From: Blautia sp. OF03-15BH
Lineage (GTDB): Bacteria; Bacillota; Clostridia; Lachnospirales; Lachnospiraceae
Assembly (NCBI RefSeq): GCF_003463065.1
Contig: NZ_QSCM01000015.1
Location: 33,308 to 73,465, forward strand
DNA length: 40,158 bases
Direction: 5' to 3'
Below the pieces are notes generated by a model, which was not told where the DNA came from, ran no database searches, and saw nothing but the letters and a program-made list of their open reading frames with translations. Positions 8,816 through 17,259 of the stretch are shown here, piece after piece. The first letter of the stretch is position 1; the number at the start of each line of letters is the position of its first letter. The translations under genes were made by a program, and so were the position numbers.

Positions 8816-9838
8816 ATGAATATCAATACCAAAAACGGAGACGGCGGCATGACCAGTCTGGTCCATGGCCCCAGTATCCCCAAATCAGACGACCGGATTG
8901 AACTTCTCGGGACTTTGGATGAGCTGATGAGTCATCTTGGACTGGTCAAAGCAAAATGGAATTCCGAGCAGGAAAAAAGTATGCTGGAGAGCGTTCAGAA
9001 AGCTCTCCGGCTGATCATGGACCTTACGGAAGACCCACACAACCGGAAAAATCGTCTGGAAGAGGGAGTCGTGGAAAAACTGGAGGCAGAGATTGAGCGC
9101 TTAAAGGAGACATTTCCCGTCCGGGAAGAATCGGTGCCTCCAGGAGCAAACAGCCTGTCTGCTGAAGTGGATGTAGCCAGATCCGTTGCCAGAAGAGCGG
9201 AGAGGCGGCTTTCCGCTGTCAGCATCAAGTTTGGTTCTGATGCTGTGGCCAAGAAATATATGAACCGGCTGAGTGATTATCTTTATGTTCTGGCAAGAGC
9301 AGCCGAAGCTGAAACGACAGATGCAGAAGAAAAAGAACAACCGGTACGGGAAACTCAGAAGGAGACCGTGATGACAGAGAAAAACAATGCTTTGATCGAA
9401 GAGATCCTGCGAAGAGTCAACGACAACCGGAAGATCCATCTGGAAGCAGCCAAGAAACTGACAGAGAAAATCGAAGAAGAGGCCAGACGACGGGGAAAAC
9501 AGGCGGTGATCGCTGTCTGTGGCCCGGAAGGAAATCCGATCTCCGTGCATGTGATGGATGGTGCTTTTCTCGTAAGTTTTGATGTGGCCATGAAAAAGGC
9601 TTACACGTCTGTGGCAGTAAAAATGTCCACGAAAGAGCTCAGTGTACTTGCCCAGCCCGGTGGTACCTTTTACGGGGTGGACAAGATGGACGGCGGAAAG
9701 ATCGTTATTTTCGGCGGTGGTGTTCCACTGAAAATCGACGGACGGATTATTGGTGGTCTGGGTATCAGCGGAGGAACTGGGGAAGAAGATCATTCTCTGG
9801 CAGAATACGGACTGTCAGTCCTTCCGGAAATCTTATAA
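8816..9838 (+). CDS. PduO-like protein: cobalamin adenosyltransferase domain fused to GlcG/HbpS-like domain
   Basis: A 340-residue two-domain protein with PduO architecture. Residues 1-165 resemble PduO-type ATP:cob(I)alamin adenosyltransferases (TKNGDGGMTSL at 5-15, GTLDEL at 32-37, ARSVARRAER at 121-130). A charged Glu/Thr linker follows, then a GlcG/HbpS (DUF336) domain from about residue 190, with GGKIVIFGGGVPL and IIGGLGISGGTGEED near the end. In Lactobacillus reuteri PduO the motif FVLPGG, sixteen residues before the catalytic Arg, carries the Phe that strips the lower cobalamin ligand. Here the equivalent position is Ser106 in SVPPGA. Activity as an adenosyltransferase is therefore uncertain. 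The gene lies 49 bases after rhaB with AAAGGAG before its ATG, suggesting a role in rhamnose-derived 1,2-propanediol metabolism. Confidence 0.8.
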   Translation: MNINTKNGDGGMTSLVHGPSIPKSDDRIELLGTLDELMSHLGLVKAKWNSEQEKSMLESVQKALRLIMDLTEDPHNRKNRLEEGVVEKLEAEIERLKETFPVREESVPPGANSLSAEVDVARSVARRAERRLSAVSIKFGSDAVAKKYMNRLSDYLYVLARAAEAETTDAEEKEQPVRETQKETVMTEKNNALIEEILRRVNDNRKIHLEAAKKLTEKIEEEARRRGKQAVIAVCGPEGNPISVHVMDGAFLVSFDVAMKKAYTSVAVKMSTKELSVLAQPGGTFYGVDKMDGGKIVIFGGGVPLKIDGRIIGGLGISGGTGEEDHSLAEYGLSVLPEIL

Positions 9839-9845
9839 AAAATGT

Positions 9846-9896
9846 AAAACCTTCGGGGAATTTTGATAAAAGTGCTTCCCGGAGGTTTTTCTTTGC
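9846..9896 (+). terminator. Rho-independent terminator after the rhaB/PduO unit
   Basis: AAAACCTTCGGGGAA pairs with TTCCCGGAGGTTTT, allowing one wobble and one bulge, followed by T residues. It begins within 10 bases of the PduO-like stop. Confidence 0.75.
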
Positions 9897-9921
9897 ACTT
9901 TCTTGGAAAGTCTGATATACT
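9893..9921 (+). promoter_or_regulatory. Promoter of the M16C-era-recO unit
   Basis: TTGCAC (9893-9898) and extended -10 TGA-TATACT (hexamer 9916-9921) are spaced 17 bp. The predicted leader of about 130 bases carries the short palindromic repeat at 9964-10028. Confidence 0.6.
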
Positions 9922-9963
9922 GACAACGACAGTGGGGTTTTTGCCCTAAAAGATATTTGAAAA

Positions 9964-10028
9964 TGTAACTGTTCAGGAGGTTCAAAATAACGGGCCACAG
10001 GTTTTTGCTGATGTTCTGAACTGTTACA
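9964..10028. repeat. Short copy of an interspersed palindromic repeat
   Basis: This 65-bp element is bounded by TGTAACTGTTCAG (9964-9976) and CTGAACTGTTACA (10016-10028), inverted copies matching at 12 of 13 positions. Its interior GTTCAAAA-AAC-GGCCACAGGT and its tail GCTGATGTTCTGAACTGTTAC recur in the same order at 14753-14931, where about 120 extra bases sit between them. It lies in the leader of the M16C gene. Confidence 0.85.
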
Positions 10029-10055
10029 TAAAAAACATACAGCGGAGGTATCAGT

Positions 10056-12986
10056 ATGTTAAATTATCCAGACACATATGAGCTGGTATTACAGGAAGAG
10101 CTGCCGGATATCCATTCTACCGGTTATCTTTTCCGTCATAAAAAATCAGGAGCCCGTGTGGCTGTGGTTCTGAATGATGACGAGAATAAAGTGTTTCACA
10201 TCACATTTCGTACGACTCCTGTAAACAGCAAGGGAACGCCCCATATCATGGAGCACAGTGTTCTCTGCGGAAGCCGGAAATATCCGTCCAAGGATCCTTT
10301 TGTTGAACTGGTAAAAGGTTCCCTGAATACGTTTTTAAATGCCATGACGTATTCTGATAAGACCATGTATCCCATTGCCAGCTGTAATGACCAGGATTTC
10401 AAGAACCTGATGGATGTCTATCTGGATGCGGTCTTTTATCCGAATATTTACAAACGGGAAGAGATCTTCCTTCAGGAGGGCTGGCATTACGAGCTGAAGA
10501 GTCCGGAAGAGGAACTGATTTACAATGGTGTTGTATACAATGAGATGAAAGGTGCTTTTTCTTCTCCGGAGGATATTCTGGATAGGAAGATCCTCAATTC
10601 TCTTTTCCCGGATTCCACATACGGAGTTGAGTCCGGCGGAGATCCCTCCTGCATTCCGGAACTCTCCTATGAGGAATTTCTGGATTTCCACAGAACCTAT
10701 TATCATCCGTCGAACAGTTATATTTATATCTACGGAAATGTAGATATGCAGGAGCGTCTGGAATATCTGGACCGGGAATATCTTTCTGCCTTTGATGCCA
10801 TTGAAGTACCTTCTGAGATCATCCTTCCGGAAAAATTTGAGGAGATGCATACGGAGCTTGGAAAGTATTCCATTTCCACTGCCGATTCAGAGGAAGACAA
10901 TACGTACCTCTCCTTTAATGCGGCGATCGGAAGCAGCCTGGATGTCAGACAGGCCAATGCTTATGCAGTGATTGAATACGTACTTTTGTCTGCTCCGGGA
11001 GCGCCGTTAAAGCAGGCTCTTCTGGATGCCGGCCTTGGAAAAGACATCAGCGGTTCCTATGACAGCGGTACTCTGCAGCCGGTGTTCAGCATTACATCGA
11101 AATATGCCAATGCGGCAGATAAAGACCGCTTTGTAGAGGTGATCCGGACAGAACTGGAGCGGATCGTGGAAGAGGGACTGGACCGGAAATCTCTGATGGC
11201 GGGCATCAATTCCTCCGAATTCCGTTTCCGGGAAGCAGATTTCGGTACGTTCCCCAAGGGACTTATGTACGGGATCGATATGATGGACACCTGGCTCTAT
11301 GATGACCATTGTCCCTTTGATTATCTGAAACAGCTGGCTGTTTTTGATTTCCTGAAAAAACAGGTGGGCACCGGCTATTACGAGGAACTGATCCGAACCG
11401 GTCTTTTGAACAATCCGCACACCTCTCTGGTAGTCATTGAACCGGAAAAAGGTCTGAATGACCGGATGGAAGAGGAGCTGGCGAAGAAGCTTGCCGCCTA
11501 CAAGGAGAGCCTTACCGCGGAAGAAAAACAGGCTCTGGTGGAAAAAACAGAGAATCTTCATTCCTTCCAGGAAACACCATCCACCAAAGAAGAGCTGGAA
11601 ACCATTCCCATGCTGAAACGGGAAGACATTGGAAAAGAAGCTTATACCTTCAGTAACCTGGAGGAGCAGGCAGAAGGGACAACTCTTGTCCGTCACGACT
11701 ATGTGACCAACGGTGTCTGCTATCTGGATCTTCTCTTTGATATGAAATATGTTCCTGCGGAATATATTCCCTATGCAGGTCTCTTGAAATCCGTACTGGG
11801 CTTTATTGATACGGAAAATTATAAATATGGAGAACTGTTCAGCGAGATCAACATCGAGACCGGCGGCATTTATGCCAATGCACAGGTGATTCAGGATCAC
11901 AAAAACGAGGATACCTACCGTACACTGTTTGGCATCCGCACCAAGGCACTGGCGGAGAAAATGCCCTTTGCCTTTTCTATGATCGAGGAGATCCTGCTCC
12001 GGAGCCGTCTGGAGGACACACGCCGTCTCTATGAGATCGTCAGTGAACAGAAATCGACGCTCCAGGAGCGTCTGTGTGCTGCCGGACATCAGACCGCCGT
12101 AGGCAGAGCACTTGCCTATACTTCAGAAGCCTATGGCTACAGCGATGCTTTGAGCGGTATCGGTTACTATAAATTCATCGAAGATCTGGAAGCTCATTTT
12201 GAAGAGCGAAAAGAAGAACTGGTGAAAAAACTAAAATTCCTCATGGGGCTGCTTTTCCGTCAGGATACCATGCTGGTGAGTGTGACAAGCGAGGAAGAAG
12301 CTTACACTTCTGTGAAAAATCTTGCACTGGAGCTGAAAAAGAAGCTGGAAACAAAAGAAGCGGAGCTTCCGGTTCTTCATATGGTCCTGGGGCAGAAAAA
12401 TGAAGGCTTCCTGACTGCCGGTCAGGTACAGTTTGTGGCGAGAACCGGAAATTACCGCAAAGCAGGCCTTCCCTATACAGGAGCACTGCGGATCCTGAAG
12501 GTAGCGTTAAGCTATGATTATCTCTGGATCAATATCCGGGTCAAAGGAGGCGCTTACGGCTGCATGAGCGGCTTTGGCGTGATGGGGGCTTCCTACTTTG
12601 CCTCCTACCGTGATCCGAATCTTGGCGCAACCAACGAGGTTTATGAAGGCGTCACCGATTATGTGAAAAACTTCCATGTGGATGAAAGAGACATGACCAA
12701 ATATGTCATCGGAACCATCAGTGAGATCGATACCCCGCTGACTGCGAGAAGCAAAGGCTTACGTTCCATGACGGCCTGGCTGTCTCATACCACACAGGAA
12801 GAAGTACAGAAAGAAAGAGATGAGATCCTTTCCGCAACAGAAAAAGACATTCAGAAGCTGGCTCCCTATATGGAAGCGATCTTAAAGACAGGAAGCCTCT
12901 GTGCACTGGGCGGAGAAGAAAGGATAAAGAAAGAAAAAGAGCTGTTCGGGGAGATCAAACCCCTGATCGGCAGTGAGGGATGCTGA
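10056..12986 (+). CDS. M16C (PreP-like) insulinase-family zinc metalloprotease
   Basis: A 976-residue peptidase of the presequence-protease (M16C) subfamily, which degrades peptides in a closed two-lobed chamber. The inverted zinc motif HIMEH is at residues 63-67. The third ligand, Glu163 of NEMKG, lies exactly 100 residues after the first His, the same spacing as in plant PreP. The inactive C-terminal half is present in full (GGAYGCMSGFG and YASYRDPN-like segments at about 830-860). No signal peptide is seen, so it acts in the cytosol. GCGGAGG is the ribosome site. Its stop overlaps the era start (TGATG), which indicates translational coupling. The natural substrates in bacteria are largely unknown. 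Confidence 0.93.
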   Translation: MLNYPDTYELVLQEELPDIHSTGYLFRHKKSGARVAVVLNDDENKVFHITFRTTPVNSKGTPHIMEHSVLCGSRKYPSKDPFVELVKGSLNTFLNAMTYSDKTMYPIASCNDQDFKNLMDVYLDAVFYPNIYKREEIFLQEGWHYELKSPEEELIYNGVVYNEMKGAFSSPEDILDRKILNSLFPDSTYGVESGGDPSCIPELSYEEFLDFHRTYYHPSNSYIYIYGNVDMQERLEYLDREYLSAFDAIEVPSEIILPEKFEEMHTELGKYSISTADSEEDNTYLSFNAAIGSSLDVRQANAYAVIEYVLLSAPGAPLKQALLDAGLGKDISGSYDSGTLQPVFSITSKYANAADKDRFVEVIRTELERIVEEGLDRKSLMAGINSSEFRFREADFGTFPKGLMYGIDMMDTWLYDDHCPFDYLKQLAVFDFLKKQVGTGYYEELIRTGLLNNPHTSLVVIEPEKGLNDRMEEELAKKLAAYKESLTAEEKQALVEKTENLHSFQETPSTKEELETIPMLKREDIGKEAYTFSNLEEQAEGTTLVRHDYVTNGVCYLDLLFDMKYVPAEYIPYAGLLKSVLGFIDTENYKYGELFSEINIETGGIYANAQVIQDHKNEDTYRTLFGIRTKALAEKMPFAFSMIEEILLRSRLEDTRRLYEIVSEQKSTLQERLCAAGHQTAVGRALAYTSEAYGYSDALSGIGYYKFIEDLEAHFEERKEELVKKLKFLMGLLFRQDTMLVSVTSEEEAYTSVKNLALELKKKLETKEAELPVLHMVLGQKNEGFLTAGQVQFVARTGNYRKAGLPYTGALRILKVALSYDYLWINIRVKGGAYGCMSGFGVMGASYFASYRDPNLGATNEVYEGVTDYVKNFHVDERDMTKYVIGTISEIDTPLTARSKGLRSMTAWLSHTTQEEVQKERDEILSATEKDIQKLAPYMEAILKTGSLCALGGEERIKKEKELFGEIKPLIGSEGC

Positions 12987-13900
12987 TGGAAAAACAAGTA
13001 AAATCCGGTTTCGTAACTCTGATCGGACGACCGAATGTCGGAAAATCCACACTGATGAACCACCTCATCGGTCAGAAGATCGCCATAACCTCCAATAAGC
13101 CGCAGACGACCAGAAACAGGATCCAGACCGTCTATACAGGAGAACGAGGTCAGATCGTATTTCTGGATACACCGGGAATCCACAAAGCAAAGAACAAGCT
13201 GGGCGAATATATGGTCCAGGTGGCAGAACGTACGTTAAACGAGGTGGATGTGGTCCTCTGGCTGGTAGAGCCCACACACTTTATCGGAGCCGGGGAACGT
13301 CATATTGCAGAGCGTATGAAAAACAGCAAAACACCGGTGATCTTGGTTATCAACAAGATCGATACGGTGAAAAAAGAAGAGGTGTCGGGCTTCATTGAGG
13401 AATACCGGAAGCTTTGTGATTTTGCGGATATTGTACCGGTTTCCGCACTTCGTTCCCGTAATCTGGATACCCTTCTGGATTGTATTTTCAAGTATCTTCC
13501 ATATGGCCCCTGTTTTTATGATGAAGATACCATCACCGATCAGCCCCAGCGTCAGATCGTTGCTGAGATGATCCGGGAAAAAGCACTGCGCTGTCTGGAT
13601 GAAGAGATTCCCCATGGTATTGCGGTGGCGATCGATCAGATGAAGGAGCGGGAAGGAGCTAATGGTCCTGTTATGGACATCGATGCAACGATCATCTGTG
13701 AACGGGATTCCCACAAAGGCATTATCATTGGAAAAGGCGGCCAGATGCTGAAAAAGATCGGCAGCCAGGCCAGGTATGACATCGAAGATATGCTGGAGAT
13801 GAAGGTAAACCTGAAAGTCTGGGTAAAGGTGAAAAAAGACTGGCGTGACAGTGATTTCCTGATGAAAAACTTTGGGTATGACAAGAAGGATCTGCAATGA
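12986..13900 (+). CDS. era: GTPase Era
   Basis: A 304-residue GTPase that binds the 3' end of 16S rRNA and assists 30S subunit maturation. Motifs: G1 GRPNVGKS (residues 14-21), switch TSNKPQTTRNRI, G3 DTPGIH, G4 NKID, and a C-terminal KH RNA-binding domain with IIGKGGQMLKKIG. I prefer the ATG at 12986 because GAGGG ends 6 bases upstream. The ATG at 12980 would stand directly against that sequence. The gene overlaps both neighbours (TGATG with the protease, ATGA with recO), so the three genes form a coupled operon; era-recO adjacency is common in Firmicutes. Confidence 0.97.
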   Translation: MEKQVKSGFVTLIGRPNVGKSTLMNHLIGQKIAITSNKPQTTRNRIQTVYTGERGQIVFLDTPGIHKAKNKLGEYMVQVAERTLNEVDVVLWLVEPTHFIGAGERHIAERMKNSKTPVILVINKIDTVKKEEVSGFIEEYRKLCDFADIVPVSALRSRNLDTLLDCIFKYLPYGPCFYDEDTITDQPQRQIVAEMIREKALRCLDEEIPHGIAVAIDQMKEREGANGPVMDIDATIICERDSHKGIIIGKGGQMLKKIGSQARYDIEDMLEMKVNLKVWVKVKKDWRDSDFLMKNFGYDKKDLQ

Positions 13901-14625
13901 GTGATCTCTTAAAGCTCACCGGCATCGTGCTGCTGGCAGCACCGGCGGGCGAATATGATAAACGGGTGGTGATCCTCACCAGAGAATATGGTAAGATCAC
14001 TGCCTTTGCAAAGGGGGTGCGGAGACAGAACAGTCCGCTTCTGGCAGCGGCCAGCCCCTTTGCTTTCGGGGAGTTTTCCTGCTATGAAGGACGCGGGACC
14101 TACCGACTGGTACAGGCAGAGATTCAACAATATTTCCGTGAAATCACGGAAGATTACGAATCTGCGATGTACGGCTTCTATTTCCTGGAACTGGCATCTT
14201 ATTACAGTCGGGAAGGAGAAGGAGAGCCGGAACTTTTGAAGCTTCTTTACGCGGCTCTTCGGGCCATGATCCGCAGGCAGCAGCCGAGAAAACTGGTACG
14301 CTACGTTTATGAACTCCGTGTTCTTGTGCTGAACGGTGAGTATCCGGAGCCGTTTCACTGTGCTTCCTGTGGCGGTACAGAGCATCTGAACCGTTTTTCT
14401 CTGGGAAGGAACGGGTTTCTCTGTGAAAACTGTGCACCTGGGGAAGGCAGGAAGGTGGAGACCTCCACGGTCTACGCAATGCAGTATATCGTCAGTGCAC
14501 CATGGAATCGGCTTTTTGCCTTTACCGTTTCAGAAGAAGTATTGGAAGAGATCCAGTGGATCATGGACCGCTTCCGGAAAAAATGGGTGGATCATACCTT
14601 CCATTCGCTGGAGATGCTGATCTGA
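13897..14625 (+). CDS. recO: DNA repair protein RecO
   Basis: A 242-residue recombination mediator that, with RecR, loads RecA onto SSB-coated single-stranded DNA. The N-terminal OB-fold begins LTGIVLLAAPAGEYDKRVVILTREYGKITAFAKG. The C-terminal helical part contains a four-cysteine zinc site (CASCGG and CENCA, about residues 155-185), as in most Firmicutes RecO proteins. ATGA overlap with era indicates coupling. It is the last gene of the unit. A hairpin lacking a T tract follows at 14636-14652. Confidence 0.94.
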   Translation: MSDLLKLTGIVLLAAPAGEYDKRVVILTREYGKITAFAKGVRRQNSPLLAAASPFAFGEFSCYEGRGTYRLVQAEIQQYFREITEDYESAMYGFYFLELASYYSREGEGEPELLKLLYAALRAMIRRQQPRKLVRYVYELRVLVLNGEYPEPFHCASCGGTEHLNRFSLGRNGFLCENCAPGEGRKVETSTVYAMQYIVSAPWNRLFAFTVSEEVLEEIQWIMDRFRKKWVDHTFHSLEMLI

Positions 14626-14635
14626 TTCCCCAATG

Positions 14636-14669
14636 CCTGCTTTACAAGCAGGAAATTCCGTGGTAAAAT
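14636..14669 (+). promoter_or_regulatory. Promoter of the lipoprotein-glyS unit with an overlapping 17-bp palindrome
   Basis: TTTACA (14641-14646) and extended -10 TGG-TAAAAT (hexamer 14664-14669) are spaced 17 bp. The perfect palindrome CCTGCTT-TAC-AAGCAGG (14636-14652) covers the -35 and is a candidate operator. It could instead be a weak recO terminator, but no T run follows it. Confidence 0.55.
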
Positions 14670-14679
14670 ATAACGCTAT

Positions 14680-14736
14680 AGCAATTCAGTGAAACCATGC
14701 AGTCAGGAATGAAAAGCAGCATGTTGCAGAATTGCT
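14680..14736 (+). other. Structured leader segment before the lipoprotein gene
   Basis: AGCAATTC (14680-14687) pairs with GAATTGCT (14729-14736). Inside it, CATGC (14696-14700) pairs with GCATG (14719-14723). The segment starts at the predicted transcription start. It shows no T-box or known riboswitch consensus. The rest of this 380-base intergenic region is the long repeat copy described separately. Confidence 0.4.
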
Positions 14737-14752
14737 GTCATTAAGAGTTAAA

Positions 14753-14931
14753 GTAACTGTTTAGGACGTTCAAAACAACAGGCCACAGGTCTACGCGTTG
14801 CTTCGGTCGGTGCTAAACGAGTCCCACTGGGACTCAGCGCCGTTCCGCCCATTCCGAAATGAAAATTCATCCTATTGCAAACAAGTTTGCATAGTTTGAT
14901 TTTTCATTTCGCTGATGTTCTGAACTGTTAC
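14753..14931. repeat. Long copy of the interspersed palindromic repeat with a nested 120-bp hairpin module
   Basis: The outer parts (head 14753-14790, tail 14911-14931) match the 65-bp element at 9964-10028, ending in GTAACTGTT...AACTGTTAC. Between them lies a 120-bp module (14791-14910) with two strong hairpins. One is AGTCCC-ACT-GGGACT (14820-14834), framed by GGTGCT and AGCGCC. The other spans 14856-14910, with a perfect outer arm GAAATGAAAA/TTTTCATTTC and an inner GCAAAC-AA-GTTTGC. No coding potential is seen. It lies in the leader of the lipoprotein-glyS unit. Confidence 0.85.
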
Positions 14932-15005
14932 GGGTTAAAATAGTTTGTCAGAAGGGCTGAGCGGCAGAAACTGCATTTGGCCTGGGGCAGATGTAGGAGG
15001 TTCCC

Positions 15006-15704
15006 ATGAAAAAAGGAAAAATTCTGGGACTGGCAGTACTCATAATGGGGTTGCTCTCCGGCTGTGAAAAATTTGAACCGGAGGAGACAGCCGTTTCGGT
15101 GAACCAAAAGGGTCAGGTGGTTTCTTATGTAAAAGAATCCTTTGACAAGGATTATTACAGTTCGGATGAGCTGGAAGCCAGCATTGACCAGGCCATTCTG
15201 GATTACAATACAGCCGGAGGAAGTGAGAATGTCAAGAAGAAGAAATTTGAAGTGAAAGATCAGAATGCGGAGCTTACCATGAGTTATGCTTCCGGAGACG
15301 ATTATTCCAAATTTAATCAGGTGACATTTTTTACCGGCGATGTATTGACTGCTTATCAGGCAGGATATGATTTTTCCGGAAAATTCCAGAGTGTGGAAAA
15401 AGGTCAGGTAACGGGCGCGGATGTGACCGGAAATGATATCCTGAACAGTTATAATTACGGGCTTGTGATCCTGACGGAGCCGATCCTTGTGAAGGTTCCC
15501 GGCAATATTGTCTATGCCAGCGATAATGTGGAGATCACAGGAAAGAAGAGTGCAAGAGTCCTTTCAGAAGCGGAGGCCGGGGCTGAAGCCCAAGAGCCGG
15601 AAACCAATGAGGACGGCGCGATCTCACTTTCACCGGTCAGCAGTGGGTCGGCGAAAGAAACAGAAGGAAGTACAGCCGCACTGGCTTACATTTTATATGA
15701 ATAA
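15006..15704 (+). CDS. Putative lipoprotein of unknown function
   Basis: A 232-residue protein exported and lipid-anchored by a clear signal: MKKGK, a hydrophobic stretch, and lipobox LLSGC with Cys20. The mature part begins with acidic and polar sequence, has one region that looks like mixed alpha/beta (about residues 35-180), and ends in a low-complexity Ala/Glu/Ser/Thr tail. I do not recognise a named domain. GTAGGAGG precedes the ATG. The gene ends 16 bases before glyS, so the two are probably co-transcribed, though no functional link is evident. Function unknown. Confidence 0.8.
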   Translation: MKKGKILGLAVLIMGLLSGCEKFEPEETAVSVNQKGQVVSYVKESFDKDYYSSDELEASIDQAILDYNTAGGSENVKKKKFEVKDQNAELTMSYASGDDYSKFNQVTFFTGDVLTAYQAGYDFSGKFQSVEKGQVTGADVTGNDILNSYNYGLVILTEPILVKVPGNIVYASDNVEITGKKSARVLSEAEAGAEAQEPETNEDGAISLSPVSSGSAKETEGSTAALAYILYE

Positions 15705-15720
15705 AGGAGACTGATAAAAC

Positions 15721-17109
15721 ATGGAAAAAACAATGGACAAAATTGTGGCACTTGCAAAATCCAGAGGTTTTGTTTATCCGGGTTCCGAGATCTACGGCGG
15801 ACTGGCAAACACCTGGGACTATGGAAACCTGGGTGTGGAGCTGAAAAACAACGTAAAACGCGCATGGTGGAAAAAATTCATCATGGAAAACCCCTACAAC
15901 GTAGGTGTAGACTGCGCCATCCTTATGAATCCCCAGACCTGGGTGGCATCCGGTCATCTGGGTGGTTTCTCTGATCCTCTGATGGACTGTAAAGAGTGTC
16001 ATGAGCGTTTCCGTGCAGACAAGCTCATCGAGGACTTCTGCGCAGACAACGACATCCAGCTTGAGAATTCCGTGGATGCCTGGAGCCAGGAAGAAATGAA
16101 GAACTTCATCGAAGAGCACAAGATCTCCTGCCCCTCCTGCGGAAAACACAATTTCACAGACATCCGTCAGTTCAACCTGATGTTCAAAACCTTCCAGGGC
16201 GTGACCGAGGATGCAAAGAATACGGTATATCTCCGTCCGGAGACCGCACAGGGTATCTTCGTAAACTTCAAGAATGTACAGAGAACCTCCAGAAAGAAAG
16301 TTCCCTTCGGAATCGGACAGATCGGAAAATCCTTCCGTAACGAGATCACTCCGGGTAACTTCACCTTCCGTACCAGAGAGTTCGAGCAGATGGAACTGGA
16401 GTTCTTCTGCAAACCGGGAACCGATCTTGACTGGTTCCAGTACTGGCGTCAGTTCTGTATCGACTGGCTGAAGAACCTTGGTATCAAAGAAGACGAGATG
16501 CGTGCACGCGACCATTCTCCGGAGGAGCTTTGCTTCTACAGCAAAGGCACCACAGATATCGAGTTCTTATTCCCCTTCGGCTGGGGTGAGCTCTGGGGTA
16601 TCGCTGACCGTACCGATTATGACCTGACACAGCATCAGAACGTATCCGGTCAGGATATGACTTATTTTGATGATGAGTCCAAAGAAAAATACATTCCGTA
16701 TGTTATCGAGCCGTCTCTTGGCGCAGACCGTGTGGTTCTGGCTTTCCTCTGCAGCGCATATGACGAAGAAGAGCTGGAGGGCGGAGATGTGAGAACTGTG
16801 CTTCATTTCCATCCGGCCCTGGCTCCGGTGAAGATCGGTATCCTTCCCCTTTCCAAGAAGCTGAATGAGGGCGCAGGAAAAGTCTTCGAGACCCTGAGCA
16901 GAAAATGGAACTGTGAGTATGATGACCGCGGAAATATCGGAAAACGTTACCGCCGTCAGGATGAGATCGGAACTCCCTTCTGCGTGACCTACGACTTCGA
17001 ATCCGAGACTGACGGAGCAGTTACCGTCCGTGACCGTGATACCATGGAGCAGGAGAGAGTGAAGATCGAAGATCTGGAAGCTTATTTCGAAAAGAAAATG
17101 GAGTTCTGA
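15721..17109 (+). CDS. glyS: Glycyl-tRNA synthetase, alpha2 (eukaryote/archaeal-type) form
   Basis: A 462-residue class II synthetase charging tRNA-Gly. It is the single-subunit dimeric type used by many Gram-positives, not the bacterial alpha2-beta2 GlyQS. Class II motifs are visible: motif 2 region with VPFGIGQIGKSFRNEITPGNFTFRTREFEQMELEFF, motif 3 with EPSLGADRVVLAFL, and the family segment FVYPGSEIYGGLANTWDYG near residue 15. The C-terminal anticodon-binding domain begins around residue 365 (LAPVKIGILPLSKK). AAGGAG precedes the ATG. Many Firmicutes glyS genes have a T-box leader, but none is recognisable upstream here. Confidence 0.97.
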   Translation: MEKTMDKIVALAKSRGFVYPGSEIYGGLANTWDYGNLGVELKNNVKRAWWKKFIMENPYNVGVDCAILMNPQTWVASGHLGGFSDPLMDCKECHERFRADKLIEDFCADNDIQLENSVDAWSQEEMKNFIEEHKISCPSCGKHNFTDIRQFNLMFKTFQGVTEDAKNTVYLRPETAQGIFVNFKNVQRTSRKKVPFGIGQIGKSFRNEITPGNFTFRTREFEQMELEFFCKPGTDLDWFQYWRQFCIDWLKNLGIKEDEMRARDHSPEELCFYSKGTTDIEFLFPFGWGELWGIADRTDYDLTQHQNVSGQDMTYFDDESKEKYIPYVIEPSLGADRVVLAFLCSAYDEEELEGGDVRTVLHFHPALAPVKIGILPLSKKLNEGAGKVFETLSRKWNCEYDDRGNIGKRYRRQDEIGTPFCVTYDFESETDGAVTVRDRDTMEQERVKIEDLEAYFEKKMEF

Positions 17110-17143
17110 TAAACGTTTTTTTGTTTTTTTAAAGTATTATCTC

Positions 17144-17172
17144 TTGACTCTTTGTGAATTTATGTATAGAAT
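17144..17172 (+). promoter_or_regulatory. ppdK promoter
   Basis: TTGACT (17144-17149) and TAGAAT (17167-17172) are spaced 17 bp. The predicted start near 17179 gives an 81-base leader. Confidence 0.75.
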
Positions 17173-17177
17173 AATAC

Positions 17178-17233
17178 TGTGCGACCGACTGCATTTCGGG
17201 CAGCGGTCTTGAACGGGATTAGCCCGTGCGACA
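17178..17233 (+). promoter_or_regulatory. Two-hairpin 5' leader of ppdK
   Basis: Hairpin 1 pairs GACCG (17183-17187) with CGGTC (17204-17208) and CTGC (17189-17192) with GCAG (17200-17203), leaving A17188 bulged. Hairpin 2 is ACGGG-ATTAG-CCCGT (17213-17227). The heptamer GTGCGAC occurs on both flanks (17178-17184 and 17227-17233). No known riboswitch is recognised. Confidence 0.45.
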
Positions 17234-17259
17234 AATACAGTTTAGGAGGAATTGGTAAA

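Noticed and set aside
14653..15005. Possible T-box riboswitch in the leader upstream of the lipoprotein and glyS
   Set aside because: No T-box core sequence or specifier stem was found; the region is a local hairpin plus the interspersed repeat.
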